From NCBI RefSeq assembly GCF_012927125.1, contig NZ_JABBFZ010000009.1, positions 124,001-188,000 on the forward strand: DNA of 64,000 bases, given 5' to 3'. The DNA comes from Paraburkholderia antibiotica. GTDB lineage: Bacteria > Pseudomonadota > Gammaproteobacteria > Burkholderiales > Burkholderiaceae. Every line of letters begins with the position of its first letter. Positions within the stretch are counted from its first letter, which is position 1. Both the position numbers and the translations under genes were made by a program. Below the pieces are notes generated by a model, which saw nothing but the letters and a program-made list of their open reading frames with translations, did no database searches and had not been told where the DNA came from. Below, one piece after another: positions 1 through 8,630 of the stretch.

Positions 1-160
1 ATTGTTGTAAACGCCGCGCAAACGCTGCCCGCTAAAAGATTGTAAGTCACGCATGACGAGAGTCAATTTCCATATTCCCGGGTGAGAAAACAGTGGGTAA
101 GTCGTCGTCGGCCTAAATACCCGCGTTGCACGCCAACTCGCGGATTAGCTCAATGCTTCG

Positions 161-1621
161 TTACTTCTCTTTGACTTGCGCTTGCACGTCGACACCAGGC
201 CAACCGCCGCCGAGCGCCTTATAAAGCAGAACAGTGTCGGACAGAATCAATTGATGGCTTTCCAGCAATTGCTGCTGCGCATCCAGCAAGGTCCGCTCGG
301 TCTCGAAGACTTCGAGCTGCGACACCACGCCAAGCCGCAATTGCGACTGGATCTGATCAGCGACGGTTTGCAGACGTGCCACCTGTTGCAGCAATTCCGC
401 GCGCTGCGCCTTATGGGCACTCAGATTGACCAGCGTGTTCTCCACTTCCTCGAACGCACCCATCACCGCCACCCGATATTGCTGCTCGGCGACTTTCGAT
501 TGCGCCTGGGTCACCTTCACATGCGCGCGCGTGCCGGGATCGAGCAAGGGAATATCGATGCTCGGCATCAGGCCGAACGTGAACGATTTCAGCAACTGGT
601 TCAATGCGTAACTCGCGGTGCCGCCATGTGCGGTCAGGCCGATGGTCGGCAATTGCGCGAGCTTGGCTTGTCCCACCAGGTCATAGGCCTCCAATACCCT
701 GAATTCGGCGGCCACGACGTCGGGCCGCCGCGACAGGAGTTGCGCGGGCAAACCGTCCGGCACGTCGGGCAATTTCACGCGGTCCTGCAAATGGCCTTGC
801 GGCAGGTCGAATTCACCGGCAGGCACCCCGAGCAACGTACACAGCGCGTTGTTCGACACCGCACGCGAGCGGCGCAATTCGTATAGGTCGTGAGTCAGAC
901 GGTTGATTTCCGCCTGCTGCCGCAATACCTGGGTTTGCGGCACGAGGCCGTTACGCGCCTGGCCCTGGTAGATCGTCAGAATCTGCTGGTTCGTCGCGAG
1001 CGTCTTTTGCTGCTGCGCGATCTGGTCGTCGAATTGCAGGATCTGGAAATAGGTACTGGACACGTTCGCGACCAGTTCGAGATAACCCGCGCGCCAGTCC
1101 GCTTCCGTCGCGTGAAACTCGGCCTTCTGCGCCTGCACACCTTTCTCGACTTTGCCCCAGATATCGATGTCCCAATTCACCTGCGCCGCGAGGTTGTAGG
1201 TCTTCGAAAACGCCTGACCGGTGGTCTTTTCGAAATCGGCGCCGGCGCCGAGATCCATCGTCGGCAACGCGCCCGCTTTTGCTTCGCTGATCTGCGTATG
1301 CGCGACTTCGATGCGCGCGGCCAGTACCTGAATGTCGAAGTTGCCCGCAATCGCCTTGTCGATCAGTGTGTTCAGGTACGGGTCCTGGAAGCCTTTCCAC
1401 CAGTCGGCCTCGATCGTTTCTGCCGCCGTAACCGAGGCGCCTTTGCGATCCGACCATGCGGCCTTGGCCGGTGTATCGGGACGTTGGTACGCCGGTATGC
1501 TGACGTCGATGCAGGCGCAGAGCGAAAACGCGCACACCGTCGCCACGCAAACGCCGCGCAGCAAACTGGAAAAATTCCGACGTTCCGGCAAATCGAACGA
1601 TGAAACGGGCAACGGTGACAC
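161..1621 (-). CDS. NodT-family outer-membrane efflux lipoprotein
   Basis: Outer-membrane channel of a tripartite efflux or export system (OEP/NodT family), predicted to span the periplasm and connect to an inner-membrane pump and adaptor. The mature part starts at a lipobox ending in Leu-Cys-Ala-Cys, followed by the family opening (PAYQRPDTPAKAAW) and two OEP repeats rich in long helices, ending in an ALGGGW motif typical of the family. The open frame extends to 1807, but I prefer the GTG at 1621: it has a GGAG six bases upstream and places a hydrophobic signal directly before the lipobox. Length is then 486 aa, normal for the family. No pump or adaptor is in the window; the gene lies downstream of, and on the same strand as, a double-glycine peptide gene, so it could serve peptide export. 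That role is inference. Confidence 0.85.
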   Translation of the reverse strand: MSPLPVSSFDLPERRNFSSLLRGVCVATVCAFSLCACIDVSIPAYQRPDTPAKAAWSDRKGASVTAAETIEADWWKGFQDPYLNTLIDKAIAGNFDIQVLAARIEVAHTQISEAKAGALPTMDLGAGADFEKTTGQAFSKTYNLAAQVNWDIDIWGKVEKGVQAQKAEFHATEADWRAGYLELVANVSSTYFQILQFDDQIAQQQKTLATNQQILTIYQGQARNGLVPQTQVLRQQAEINRLTHDLYELRRSRAVSNNALCTLLGVPAGEFDLPQGHLQDRVKLPDVPDGLPAQLLSRRPDVVAAEFRVLEAYDLVGQAKLAQLPTIGLTAHGGTASYALNQLLKSFTFGLMPSIDIPLLDPGTRAHVKVTQAQSKVAEQQYRVAVMGAFEEVENTLVNLSAHKAQRAELLQQVARLQTVADQIQSQLRLGVVSQLEVFETERTLLDAQQQLLESHQLILSDTVLLYKALGGGWPGVDVQAQVKEK

Positions 1622-1844
1622 GATAGTCTCCAATGACACCCAGCTGTTTCGCGGAAAACTCGCCACCACAGGCCAAAGCACTTCCATTCCGCTTCGGTGC
1701 CGAAGCGGCGCAAAGTCGGTGCGGGGATCGATAAAACGCGCGGGGTGCGTGGACAGGACGATTGAACGGGCGATCTTTTTGAGCGACGCGGGCGTGGCGC
1801 GCTGCACACACGCGGCCGCTCGGGCCGCGCGTGCGTCGTGCCGC

Positions 1845-2132
1845 TCAGGACACGAAGATGTTGTTGTTCGACGTGATGTGCGGATCGATCGTGGTCGTGG
1901 TGCCCGCGACGAGCGCCGAGTTGTTGCCGTTCGCGCTTTCGATATTCATCGCCGTGCTGATCATCTGCGTCGCGGTGACGTTCTTGCTGTTGTTCGGCGC
2001 ATACACGGGCGCGAAGCTGTAATACGACGAACCCATCGGGAAGTAATAGCCGTTACCGCCCCGCACGGCGCTCATCGCCTTGCTATCGAGTTGTTCGGTA
2101 TTGGACAGGTCCTTGATCATCAGCATGTTCAT
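1845..2132 (-). CDS. Double-glycine leader peptide 1 (95 aa)
   Basis: Small secreted-peptide precursor candidate. The first about 26 residues (MNMLMIKDLSNTEQLDSKAM then SAVRGG) form a leader that ends in Gly-Gly and matches the leaders of four other small genes in the window. The remaining 69 residues are rich in Asn, Ser and Thr, with no Cys, and about two-thirds identical to the core of the peptide at 8631-8900 over 56 aligned positions (shared blocks APNNSKN, ANGNN, TSNNNI). A clear AGGAG lies upstream of the ATG. The gene precedes the outer-membrane efflux gene on the same strand with a gap of about 220 bases. Gly-Gly leaders of this form are usually cut by C39-peptidase ABC exporters, but none is visible here. 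Function is unknown; bacteriocin, signalling peptide and surface peptide are all possible. Confidence 0.8.
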   Translation of the reverse strand: MNMLMIKDLSNTEQLDSKAMSAVRGGNGYYFPMGSSYYSFAPVYAPNNSKNVTATQMISTAMNIESANGNNSALVAGTTTTIDPHITSNNNIFVS

Positions 2133-2342
2133 GACAAATCTCCTGGAAAGGGAAAGCGCATCGTGCGTCGTTGGGATTCGAGCAACTGATCTGCTCGGAC
2201 GCTATCAACGCATGAGCTATGCCAGTCATGCCCAGTTTTCCTTCTCCATTCGCCGGCGCCTTATGCGGAAAGCCCTTGAAACATGGCGCCTATTTATCAC
2301 GTGCCGCTTTCAGGTAGAGAGCAGATCGCGGATGGTGGATGA

Positions 2343-2373
2343 CAGCCGACACCGGCCGCTATTCTGTCGGCTG
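2343..2373. terminator. Hairpin downstream of DUF4399 gene
   Basis: A perfect 9-bp inverted repeat (CAGCCGACA / TGTCGGCTG) with a 13-base loop begins 16 bases past the stop of the DUF4399 gene on the minus strand. It lacks a T-run, so it may be a weak terminator or a processing/protection hairpin before the peptide gene. Confidence 0.35.
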
Positions 2374-2388
2374 CGCGACGACATTCGT

Positions 2389-2835
2389 TTAACGCGCGAT
2401 CACCGTGATCTTTTTCGAGTACACCGGCGGGTTGTGCGGCATATGCATGTCGTCGCCCATCAGCAATTGCAGCGTGTGCTTGCCGGGCGGCAACTGAATC
2501 ATCGTCTCCGTTTCGCCCGCGCCGAAATGCAGATGATGCCGGTCCGACGGAATTTCCTGATCCATCGGCGGCAGGTCGGTATCGATCAACAGATGATGGT
2601 GGCCGGTATTCGGATACTTGACGCCTTTCGGCGCAACACCCATAAACCGTAGCCCGAACCAGACACGAAAGGGCTTATTGGCGGGCACCACCTGGCCATC
2701 GTTCGGATAGCCGATATACGCATAGGCGCTTGCCGGCGACGGTGTCGCGGCAAGCACGCTGTCAGGCGCGGCCGAGGCGGCCCACACCCCGGCAATGAGC
2801 ACGTTGAGCACCGCGACCGTAATGATCCTGTTCAT
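2389..2835 (-). CDS. DUF4399 periplasmic protein A
   Basis: A 148-aa exported protein of the DUF4399 family. It has an N-terminal signal peptide (hydrophobic run ending near ASAAPDS), then the family core: a YPNDGQVVPANKPFRVWFGL strand pair, the GHHHLLID block, the LPPMDQEIPSD block, and a C-terminal PPGKHTLQLLMGDD...P..YSKKITV segment. The fold is predicted to be an immunoglobulin-like beta sandwich; the conserved His cluster might bind metal, which is inference. The start has a GGAGA ribosome site. It is a tandem paralogue of the next gene upstream (2881-3381), 45 bases away on the same strand, so the two are probably co-transcribed. Some database entries for this family carry the name RodA, which has no support from the sequence. 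Confidence 0.85.
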   Translation of the reverse strand: MNRIITVAVLNVLIAGVWAASAAPDSVLAATPSPASAYAYIGYPNDGQVVPANKPFRVWFGLRFMGVAPKGVKYPNTGHHHLLIDTDLPPMDQEIPSDRHHLHFGAGETETMIQLPPGKHTLQLLMGDDMHMPHNPPVYSKKITVIAR

Positions 2836-2880
2836 GGCGTTTCTCCGTTCCGGCTGAGCGCTTCGAATGCACGGATCGCG

Positions 2881-3381
2881 CTAATCCTTCAGCACGGTGA
2901 TCGTGATTTTCTTCGAGTACACCGGCGGCACATGCGGCACGTGATTGTGATCGCCGAGAATCAGTTGCAACGTATGCTTGCCGGGCGGCAACTCGATACG
3001 CGCATCGGTTTCTCCCGCACCGAAGTGCAGATGCTGGCGGTCCGACGGGATTTCCTGATCGAGCGGAGGCAAATCCGTGTCGATCAACAGATGATGATGG
3101 CCGGTATTCGGAATCGAGATGCCCTTCGGGCACACGCCCATATTACGAAGCCCCATACGCACCCACAGCTTACCGCCGTGAATCACCGCGCCGTCCGACG
3201 GCCAGATGATGTACTCCTCGGCGCCCGGCGGCGACGGCGTCTGTTCCGCACGCGCGATCCCGGCCGCTGCGACGACGACCGCCGCGACGAACATGGCGCG
3301 CGAGGCCGCCCGCCATGCGCCGGAAAACGATTTCACCGGATACTGCCTGCCGAAAAGAAAGGAAACACGGGTTCTTCGCAT
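2881..3381 (-). CDS. DUF4399 periplasmic protein B
   Basis: A 166-aa exported DUF4399 protein, paralogous to the downstream copy at 2389-2835. A signal peptide occupies roughly residues 20-46 (cleavage likely after ARA, before EQTPSPPGAEE), with a somewhat long basic n-region. The core repeats the GHHHLLIDTDLPP, QEIPSDRQHLHFGAGET and ELPPGKHTLQL blocks almost unchanged from the neighbour, whereas the N-terminal thirds have diverged, as expected of a tandem duplication under shared constraint. The start codon has GGGAG upstream. It heads a probable two-gene unit on the minus strand. Biochemical role unknown. Confidence 0.85.
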   Translation of the reverse strand: MRRTRVSFLFGRQYPVKSFSGAWRAASRAMFVAAVVVAAAGIARAEQTPSPPGAEEYIIWPSDGAVIHGGKLWVRMGLRNMGVCPKGISIPNTGHHHLLIDTDLPPLDQEIPSDRQHLHFGAGETDARIELPPGKHTLQLILGDHNHVPHVPPVYSKKITITVLKD

Positions 3382-3774
3382 AGCGCATTCTCCCGAGAGG
3401 GGTCATGGCTGGCCCGGTGAAATATGAGCTTCCGCGTGTTCGGGCGACAGGTCGCGAGCGCGGAGCATCGGACAGTCACATTCATAGGCACACAGCCCGT
3501 AGTTAAAACGGCCGTGCAGCGTGACTTTGTGAATCAGCTTAGGACGTAACTTGCCAAAAAGATACGCAATGCTCGTTAACCGTATGACGCATTAAGGACT
3601 CCCGGACAGTTTTAACGCGAAGCGCGTGCTATCGTTAATAACAGGTTGCGGGTAGATGGCCGGTAGCGGCATCGACACCTTCGCCCGCTGTAGCCGGCGA
3701 ATACCGCGAGCAGCGCGGTCCTCGAATGCCTGAATTCTGTCCGGTACAAACAGGATATGAAGAAGGATACGAAG
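3382..3774. other. Divergent intergenic region, no gene seen
   Basis: About 390 bases between the divergent DUF4399 pair and the caspase-like gene. It must hold both promoters. The sequence around 3530-3610 is locally less GC-rich, but I could not identify a convincing -35/-10 pair or operator, and the short ORFs crossing it lack ribosome sites. Confidence 0.4.
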
Positions 3775-5781
3775 ATGTGGCGACGATTCCTGCTGGTGTG
3801 CATGGCTGGAGCAATCCAGGCGCAGTGGAGTAGTGCCGGTGCCGCCATGCAGGCGACAAGCCTCGCAACCGCCGCGACTACCCCGGCGATTCCGGCGATA
3901 AGCGCGAGCGCAACCGGAGAAGCCGCACTACGCTTCTCGCCATTTGCTGCATTGCGCGATGCCGCTCACTCGCGACGCGTAGCGCTCGTGATCGGTAATG
4001 GCGAATACGGCGACGCTCGGGAGCCGCTTCGCACGAATGCGCGACGCGACGCCGAAGCGATGCGCGATGCGCTACGCTCACGCGGCTTCGATGTGATCGT
4101 CCGCACGAATGCGACGCCGCCGGAAATGCGCGAAGCCATCGCCGAATTTCAGCGACGGCTGCAAACAGGCGATCTCGGCCTGTTCTATTTCGCCGGACAC
4201 GGGATGCAAATTGGCCGTCAAACGCTGCTTTCACCGGCGGGAGTCGAGGTTAGCCGCGCGACCAGCATCGATCTGAATACGATCCTGCAGGCAATGCAAT
4301 CGACACGCGCCGGCCGGCTCAATCTCGTGATTCTCGATACCTGCCTCGACAATCCGTTTGCGACCGCAGCAACAACCACGCAGACCACCGCGGTGTCCGC
4401 CAACACCGTAATTGCCTATGCAACGGCACCGGGCGGCTTCGCGGCGGACGGCACTCGTCATGGCGTCTATACCGGCGCATGGTTGCACGCGCTGCACGAC
4501 GCTGACTTATCGGCACAGCCATTAGCCGAGATGTTCGAGCACATTGCCGCCGAAGTTCGCCGCACCACGGGCGGCACGCAACAGCCATGGCTCGCCACCG
4601 CGCACCCTAACGTGGTTCTCGCCAGCGCAATCGAATCGCAGCCGCCCCTCACAACGGTTAGTCACGCGATCACGCTGCACAGTCGCGGCATCCTGCCCAA
4701 AGACAGCAACGATCAATACGAAATCACGTTCTGGGAATCGATCAAGGACAGCAACTATCCGGCCGACTATGAGGCCTATCTGAAGGCGTATCCGAATGGG
4801 CGCTTCGCGCCGCTCGCGCATGCGCGTATTGACCGGTTGCGCGCGGCGGCTGCGTCGAATGCGCCAGCGACTGCTGCACCTGCGGCGCCAAACAACCATG
4901 CGACCCAGGCTGCGCCTCCCGCGCCAGTCGCTCGCCCGGCGGCGCAAGCAAGCACTGCAACGAATCCGCCCCCCGCGCCGGCTCCCAAGCCTGCACCGCC
5001 ACAACCCGCCGTTGCTGCCGCCGCTCCGCTCACGCAAAAAGCCGTCGCCCATCCACCAGGTGGCGCGGGCGAAATCCGCGACTGCGCAGCCTGCCCGATC
5101 ATGATCGCCGTCCCCGCCGGTTCCTTCGCAATGGGTAGCAATACTGACGATCCCTCCGAGAAGCCGGTTCATCACGTGAGCATCGGCGCGCCGTTCGCGA
5201 TCGGCAAATACCCGGTGACGGTCGAGCAATGGAACGTGTGCGTCGCCGCCAATGCATGCCAGAAACTCACGCCCGAGAGCAATACCAACAAAGCGGCGCC
5301 CGCACGCGATCTCAGTTGGGACGACGCGCAGCAGTACATCAAATGGCTCGTTAAAACGACCGGCAAACCGTACCGTCTACCCACCGAGTCCGAATGGGAA
5401 TACGCGGATCGCGGCGGTACCACGACCGCTTACTGGTGGGGCGAACAGATGCGCAAAGGCGCGGCCAATTGCAAGGACTGCGGCGACCCGTGGCACAAGG
5501 AAGGGCCGGAAAGCGTCGGCACCTTCGGCGCCAATCCGCTCGGCCTTTACGACATGAATGGCGGGGTCTGGGAATGGACGGCCGATTGCTGGCACAACTC
5601 CTACCAGGGCGCGCCCGTCGACGGCCATGCGTGGGACAACCCCGGCTGCGAAGTACGCGTGATTCGCGGCGGCTCGTGGCGCGAAGGCGGCGACTACATG
5701 CTCAGCGCGACGCGCTTCAAGTACAGCGCAAGCGTGCGCCAATCGCAGGACGGCTTTCGCGTCGCCAAGGATCTGCACTGA
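3775..5781 (+). CDS. Caspase-like / sulfatase-modifying-factor fusion protein
   Basis: Exported two-domain protein of 668 aa. An N-terminal signal-like segment is followed by a caspase-like (peptidase C14) domain at about residues 65-260 with the catalytic dyad in FAGHGMQ (His about 142) and ILDTCLDNP (Cys about 190; the common family motif is DACRDNP). A segment around 320-355 (FWESIKDSNYPADYEAYLKA) is the linker usually seen in these proteins. A Pro/Ala-rich stretch leads to a C-terminal FGE/SUMF1-type domain at about 445-665 (VPAGSFAMGS, YRLPTESEWEYA, GLYDMNGGVWEW, RVIRGGSW). The Cys pair of true formylglycine-generating enzymes is absent after RGGSW, so that domain is probably not an oxidase. 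I prefer the ATG at 3775, with AAGGA seven bases upstream, over the ATG at 3757. Convergent with the kinase gene. Confidence 0.88.
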   Translation: MWRRFLLVCMAGAIQAQWSSAGAAMQATSLATAATTPAIPAISASATGEAALRFSPFAALRDAAHSRRVALVIGNGEYGDAREPLRTNARRDAEAMRDALRSRGFDVIVRTNATPPEMREAIAEFQRRLQTGDLGLFYFAGHGMQIGRQTLLSPAGVEVSRATSIDLNTILQAMQSTRAGRLNLVILDTCLDNPFATAATTTQTTAVSANTVIAYATAPGGFAADGTRHGVYTGAWLHALHDADLSAQPLAEMFEHIAAEVRRTTGGTQQPWLATAHPNVVLASAIESQPPLTTVSHAITLHSRGILPKDSNDQYEITFWESIKDSNYPADYEAYLKAYPNGRFAPLAHARIDRLRAAAASNAPATAAPAAPNNHATQAAPPAPVARPAAQASTATNPPPAPAPKPAPPQPAVAAAAPLTQKAVAHPPGGAGEIRDCAACPIMIAVPAGSFAMGSNTDDPSEKPVHHVSIGAPFAIGKYPVTVEQWNVCVAANACQKLTPESNTNKAAPARDLSWDDAQQYIKWLVKTTGKPYRLPTESEWEYADRGGTTTAYWWGEQMRKGAANCKDCGDPWHKEGPESVGTFGANPLGLYDMNGGVWEWTADCWHNSYQGAPVDGHAWDNPGCEVRVIRGGSWREGGDYMLSATRFKYSASVRQSQDGFRVAKDLH

Positions 5782-5929
5782 GTTTCGCGGCACCTCCTCG
5801 CAAGTACTCCGCGTCACCGATTCGCGTGATGCGCGTCGGCTTGCGCCTGCAACTGCAATAGCACCCCATGTTTCATCGAGCCCATTGCACGTCGCGTGCC
5901 TGGCGAGTACCTCGTGGAGACTTACCGGC

Positions 5930-8188
5930 TCAAGGTTCGAGCGGCTTCGTCATGATCGGCGCGAAGTCCGCGACGATATGGTCCTGCCCGTACCGGCCGC
6001 CAAGCTGCACGAGCCGCGTTTCCAGCGCGCGCAGATACTCGGCGCGGGGTTCGCTTTCGGGGCGCAGCTTGTCGAATAACTGCACCGGCGTAATCAGCAT
6101 CACCAGCATTTCCGCGCCGAACGGCTTCGCGATCGTCCAACCACCGACCTTGCTGCCGATCGTCGCCGAATAGTTCGGCAGCGCCTGATTGTCCTTCATG
6201 CGCGGACTCGGCAGCATATGCACGACGCTGCCGTCGAGCTGAAAATAATCGACCGTCACGTACGAATCGAAACCTGGCGTCGTCAGATCGACGATCAGTG
6301 CATCGCCTTCGGTCAGCAGACCGCTTGGCGGTCGAACGTGCAACGACGCAATGCGGCCAGCCTGCCAGTTGCGCACCCAGTAAGGCGCCAGCGTTTTGAC
6401 GATGTCGCATTTATCGTCGGCCAGCGTTTGCACGTCGAGCGAAACGTTATCGACGGCCGGCAACGCGGCCAGCGTGTCCTTCAAATGCGCGGCGCCATAA
6501 CGCTGCGAGACGAAACCGCGCACTGTCAGCGCACGATCCTGAACCGCAGGCGATAACGCCGAGCACGGCACCTGCGCGAGCGCGGGCGCCACGGCGGCAA
6601 GTGTCAATGCGGGCCTCGGTGCAGGTGCAGGTGCAGGTGCAGGTGCAGGTGCAGGTGCAGGTGCAGGTGCAGGTGTGGGCGGCGGTGGCGCAACCGGCGC
6701 GGGTGCCGACGCGACCGCGCTGGCCGATGTATGGCTCGTTGCCGGGTTACTTTCATTCGCCGCCGCAATCGTCGTTGTCGTTGCTGCCGTTGTTGTTGCC
6801 GCTGCGGTAGGCGACGCCCCGCGCGCCCGGTCCACCTGATCCGGCTGCGAGTTCGCCGCTTCTTCCGATTGCGCGCCCTGCCGCGCCGGCCCCGAGCGCA
6901 ACGCGAACACGCCGACCGCCGCCGCGCACACCACGGCAAAACTCGCGAGCCCGACCTTCGCCAGCGCGCCCGACTTTTCCGCGCGCGCTTCGTTATCGAA
7001 CTCCGCGATAAAGCGCGTCACGCTCGGCATCCGCGTCGTGCGATCGAACGACAGCGCAAAACGCAATGCGCGCCACTGCTTCGCGTCGAGATTCGGCGGA
7101 CGCTGCGGCCGGAAATCGGCATTGCGCGCCTGGGTCGCCGAAAGACGATCGAACGGATGATGACCGGTCAACAGCTCGTACGTGATGCAGCCGAGCGCAT
7201 AGATGTCGTCGCGCGGATCGGGCTCGCGATGCTCGATCATCTCCGGGCTCGCATACGCGGGCGTCAACGCGCCGAGGCTGCCCGGATCGAACACGGTCGC
7301 GTCGCTTTCTTCCTCCGGCCGCTGGAAGACCCGAGCAATGCCGAAGTCGATCACCTTGACCTCGGCATTGGTGGTCAGAAACACGTTCGCGGGTTTGAAG
7401 TCGCAATGGACGAAGCCGCGCTCGTGCGCATACGCGAGCGCCGCGCACATGCCGCGCACGATCGGCAACGCCGCACGCACCGGCATGCCCTGATAGCCCG
7501 GCGTGCGTAGCAGCTGGCTCAGCGGCTTGCCGCTCAGGTATTCCATCGTCAGATAGACGATCGGCCCGTCGCGGTCGAAGTCGTACACGGTGATGATGTT
7601 GCGATGCGCGAGCACCTGCGCCTTGCGCGCCTCGCGCTGCAACGCGACCAGCGAATTCGGATTGCCGCGGAACTGGACGTTGAGTACCTTGATCGCGAGA
7701 TACGGCTGACGGTCCGACGCTTCGAGCTTGCGCAGATCGAGTGCCTTGTACACGGTGCCCATGCCGCCGACGCCAAGGCACTCCTCGAGCACGAAGCGGT
7801 TGTTCAGCGTGTCGCCGATACCTTTGATCGTTTCCGCTCCGGCGTTGGCCGCCGTACCCGCGATACCCGCGGAACTCGCCGCGTTGGAAGCGCCTGCGCT
7901 CCCCACGCTCGACGAGCGTATCGACGGCCCCTCGACCGTCGTCTGCAAACCGGTTTCCTCTCCACCCGCCGGAACGTTCGACACGCGCAGCAATTCGATG
8001 CGCCGACGTACCTCCAGATATAGGTCGTCGGGCAACGGCGTACGCCGGTGCGCGGCACCGAGCGTGTCCAGCAGTTGCGTCGGACCGAATTGTCCGCTCG
8101 TCAACGCGCTGTCGAGCTGGGCGACGAAATCGTCGCGCGACAGCTCGCCGCTCTGGAAGTCGTGAATCACACGCGCAAGGCTAGCCAT
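5930..8188 (-). CDS. Membrane Ser/Thr protein kinase with DUF4384-like domain
   Basis: Hanks-type kinase of 752 aa. After an N-terminal helical segment (about 1-125) the kinase domain runs to about 400: glycine loop GVGGMGTVYKA, Lys in LAIKVL, catalytic loop HCDFKPANVF, metal site IDFGIAR and YASPEM. The usual HRD Arg is Cys (HCD), so this is a non-RD kinase. One membrane helix (VGLASFAVVCAAAVGVFAL) follows, then a long Ala/Thr/Pro linker with a Pro-Ala repeat. The outside C-terminal part resembles DUF4384 (GDALIVDLTTPGFDSYVTVDY, VHMLPSP). The frame opens at 8278, but the ATG at 8188 starts the conserved-looking helix, so I use it. Convergent with the caspase/FGE gene, which suggests but does not prove a shared pathway. 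Confidence 0.88.
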   Translation of the reverse strand: MASLARVIHDFQSGELSRDDFVAQLDSALTSGQFGPTQLLDTLGAAHRRTPLPDDLYLEVRRRIELLRVSNVPAGGEETGLQTTVEGPSIRSSSVGSAGASNAASSAGIAGTAANAGAETIKGIGDTLNNRFVLEECLGVGGMGTVYKALDLRKLEASDRQPYLAIKVLNVQFRGNPNSLVALQREARKAQVLAHRNIITVYDFDRDGPIVYLTMEYLSGKPLSQLLRTPGYQGMPVRAALPIVRGMCAALAYAHERGFVHCDFKPANVFLTTNAEVKVIDFGIARVFQRPEEESDATVFDPGSLGALTPAYASPEMIEHREPDPRDDIYALGCITYELLTGHHPFDRLSATQARNADFRPQRPPNLDAKQWRALRFALSFDRTTRMPSVTRFIAEFDNEARAEKSGALAKVGLASFAVVCAAAVGVFALRSGPARQGAQSEEAANSQPDQVDRARGASPTAAATTTAATTTTIAAANESNPATSHTSASAVASAPAPVAPPPPTPAPAPAPAPAPAPAPAPAPRPALTLAAVAPALAQVPCSALSPAVQDRALTVRGFVSQRYGAAHLKDTLAALPAVDNVSLDVQTLADDKCDIVKTLAPYWVRNWQAGRIASLHVRPPSGLLTEGDALIVDLTTPGFDSYVTVDYFQLDGSVVHMLPSPRMKDNQALPNYSATIGSKVGGWTIAKPFGAEMLVMLITPVQLFDKLRPESEPRAEYLRALETRLVQLGGRYGQDHIVADFAPIMTKPLEP
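6621..6674. repeat. (GCAGGT)9 hexanucleotide microsatellite
   Basis: Nine uninterrupted copies of GCAGGT inside the kinase gene; on the coding strand they encode the Pro-Ala repeat of the periplasmic linker. Because the unit is six bases, copy-number change by slippage would lengthen or shorten the linker by two residues without shifting the frame. Confidence 0.95.
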
Positions 8189-8630
8189 TTGTGCGAAGCA
8201 CCGCCGTTGCCGCTGGACCGTGTCGCATGCGACCGAAGCCACGCGGGTCGATAGAAAACCTCTCGTAACCAGTGACATGTGCCGATTCGATACTAGCTCC
8301 CGGTCCGAGCTTTCGCAAACCAGGTAAATCAGTCAAATCAGACATAAGCCGCGCGTTGCTGCACGTGCATTCGAAGGGAGTGTCGTGTGTGGGCCAACAG
8401 CAGGCACCGGTCTGTCGGACCGTCTCCATCTGCTGCGGCCTCACTCCGTGCGTCAGGACCCTATGCGTTGACCTCGAACCGGTCGCTAAAGCCTTATGCA
8501 ACAAGGACTCCGCAATTTCATCAGGACACTTTATCAACGTTGGCACAGCCTGTGCGTTAGTGATGTCCGAGCAAACAAGTTGCTCAAAACCACTCGCACC
8601 ACTGCGAATATTTCTTTCTGGAGACTCACC
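8189..8630. other. Divergent intergenic region upstream of peptide genes
   Basis: About 440 bases between the kinase start and the first plus-strand double-glycine peptide. It should contain the promoter of the peptide run. A TTGACC at 8468-8473 is a fair -35, but the -10 candidate about 18 bases on (CCTTAT) is weak. No supported gene. Confidence 0.35.

Noticed and set aside
1831..2022. Hydrophobic plus-strand ORF antisense to peptide 1, with a similar one (8726-8956, minus) antisense to peptide 2
   Set aside because: They resemble each other only because the peptide genes are homologous; neither has a ribosome site, and the sense peptides have leader and ribosome-site support.
3757..3774. 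Earlier ATG of the caspase/FGE gene
   Set aside because: The spacing to AAGGA favours the ATG at 3775; the difference is only six residues and remains possible.
6621..6674. Short tandem repeat considered as a CRISPR array
   Set aside because: The unit is only six bases, without spacers, and lies in a coding region; it is a microsatellite.
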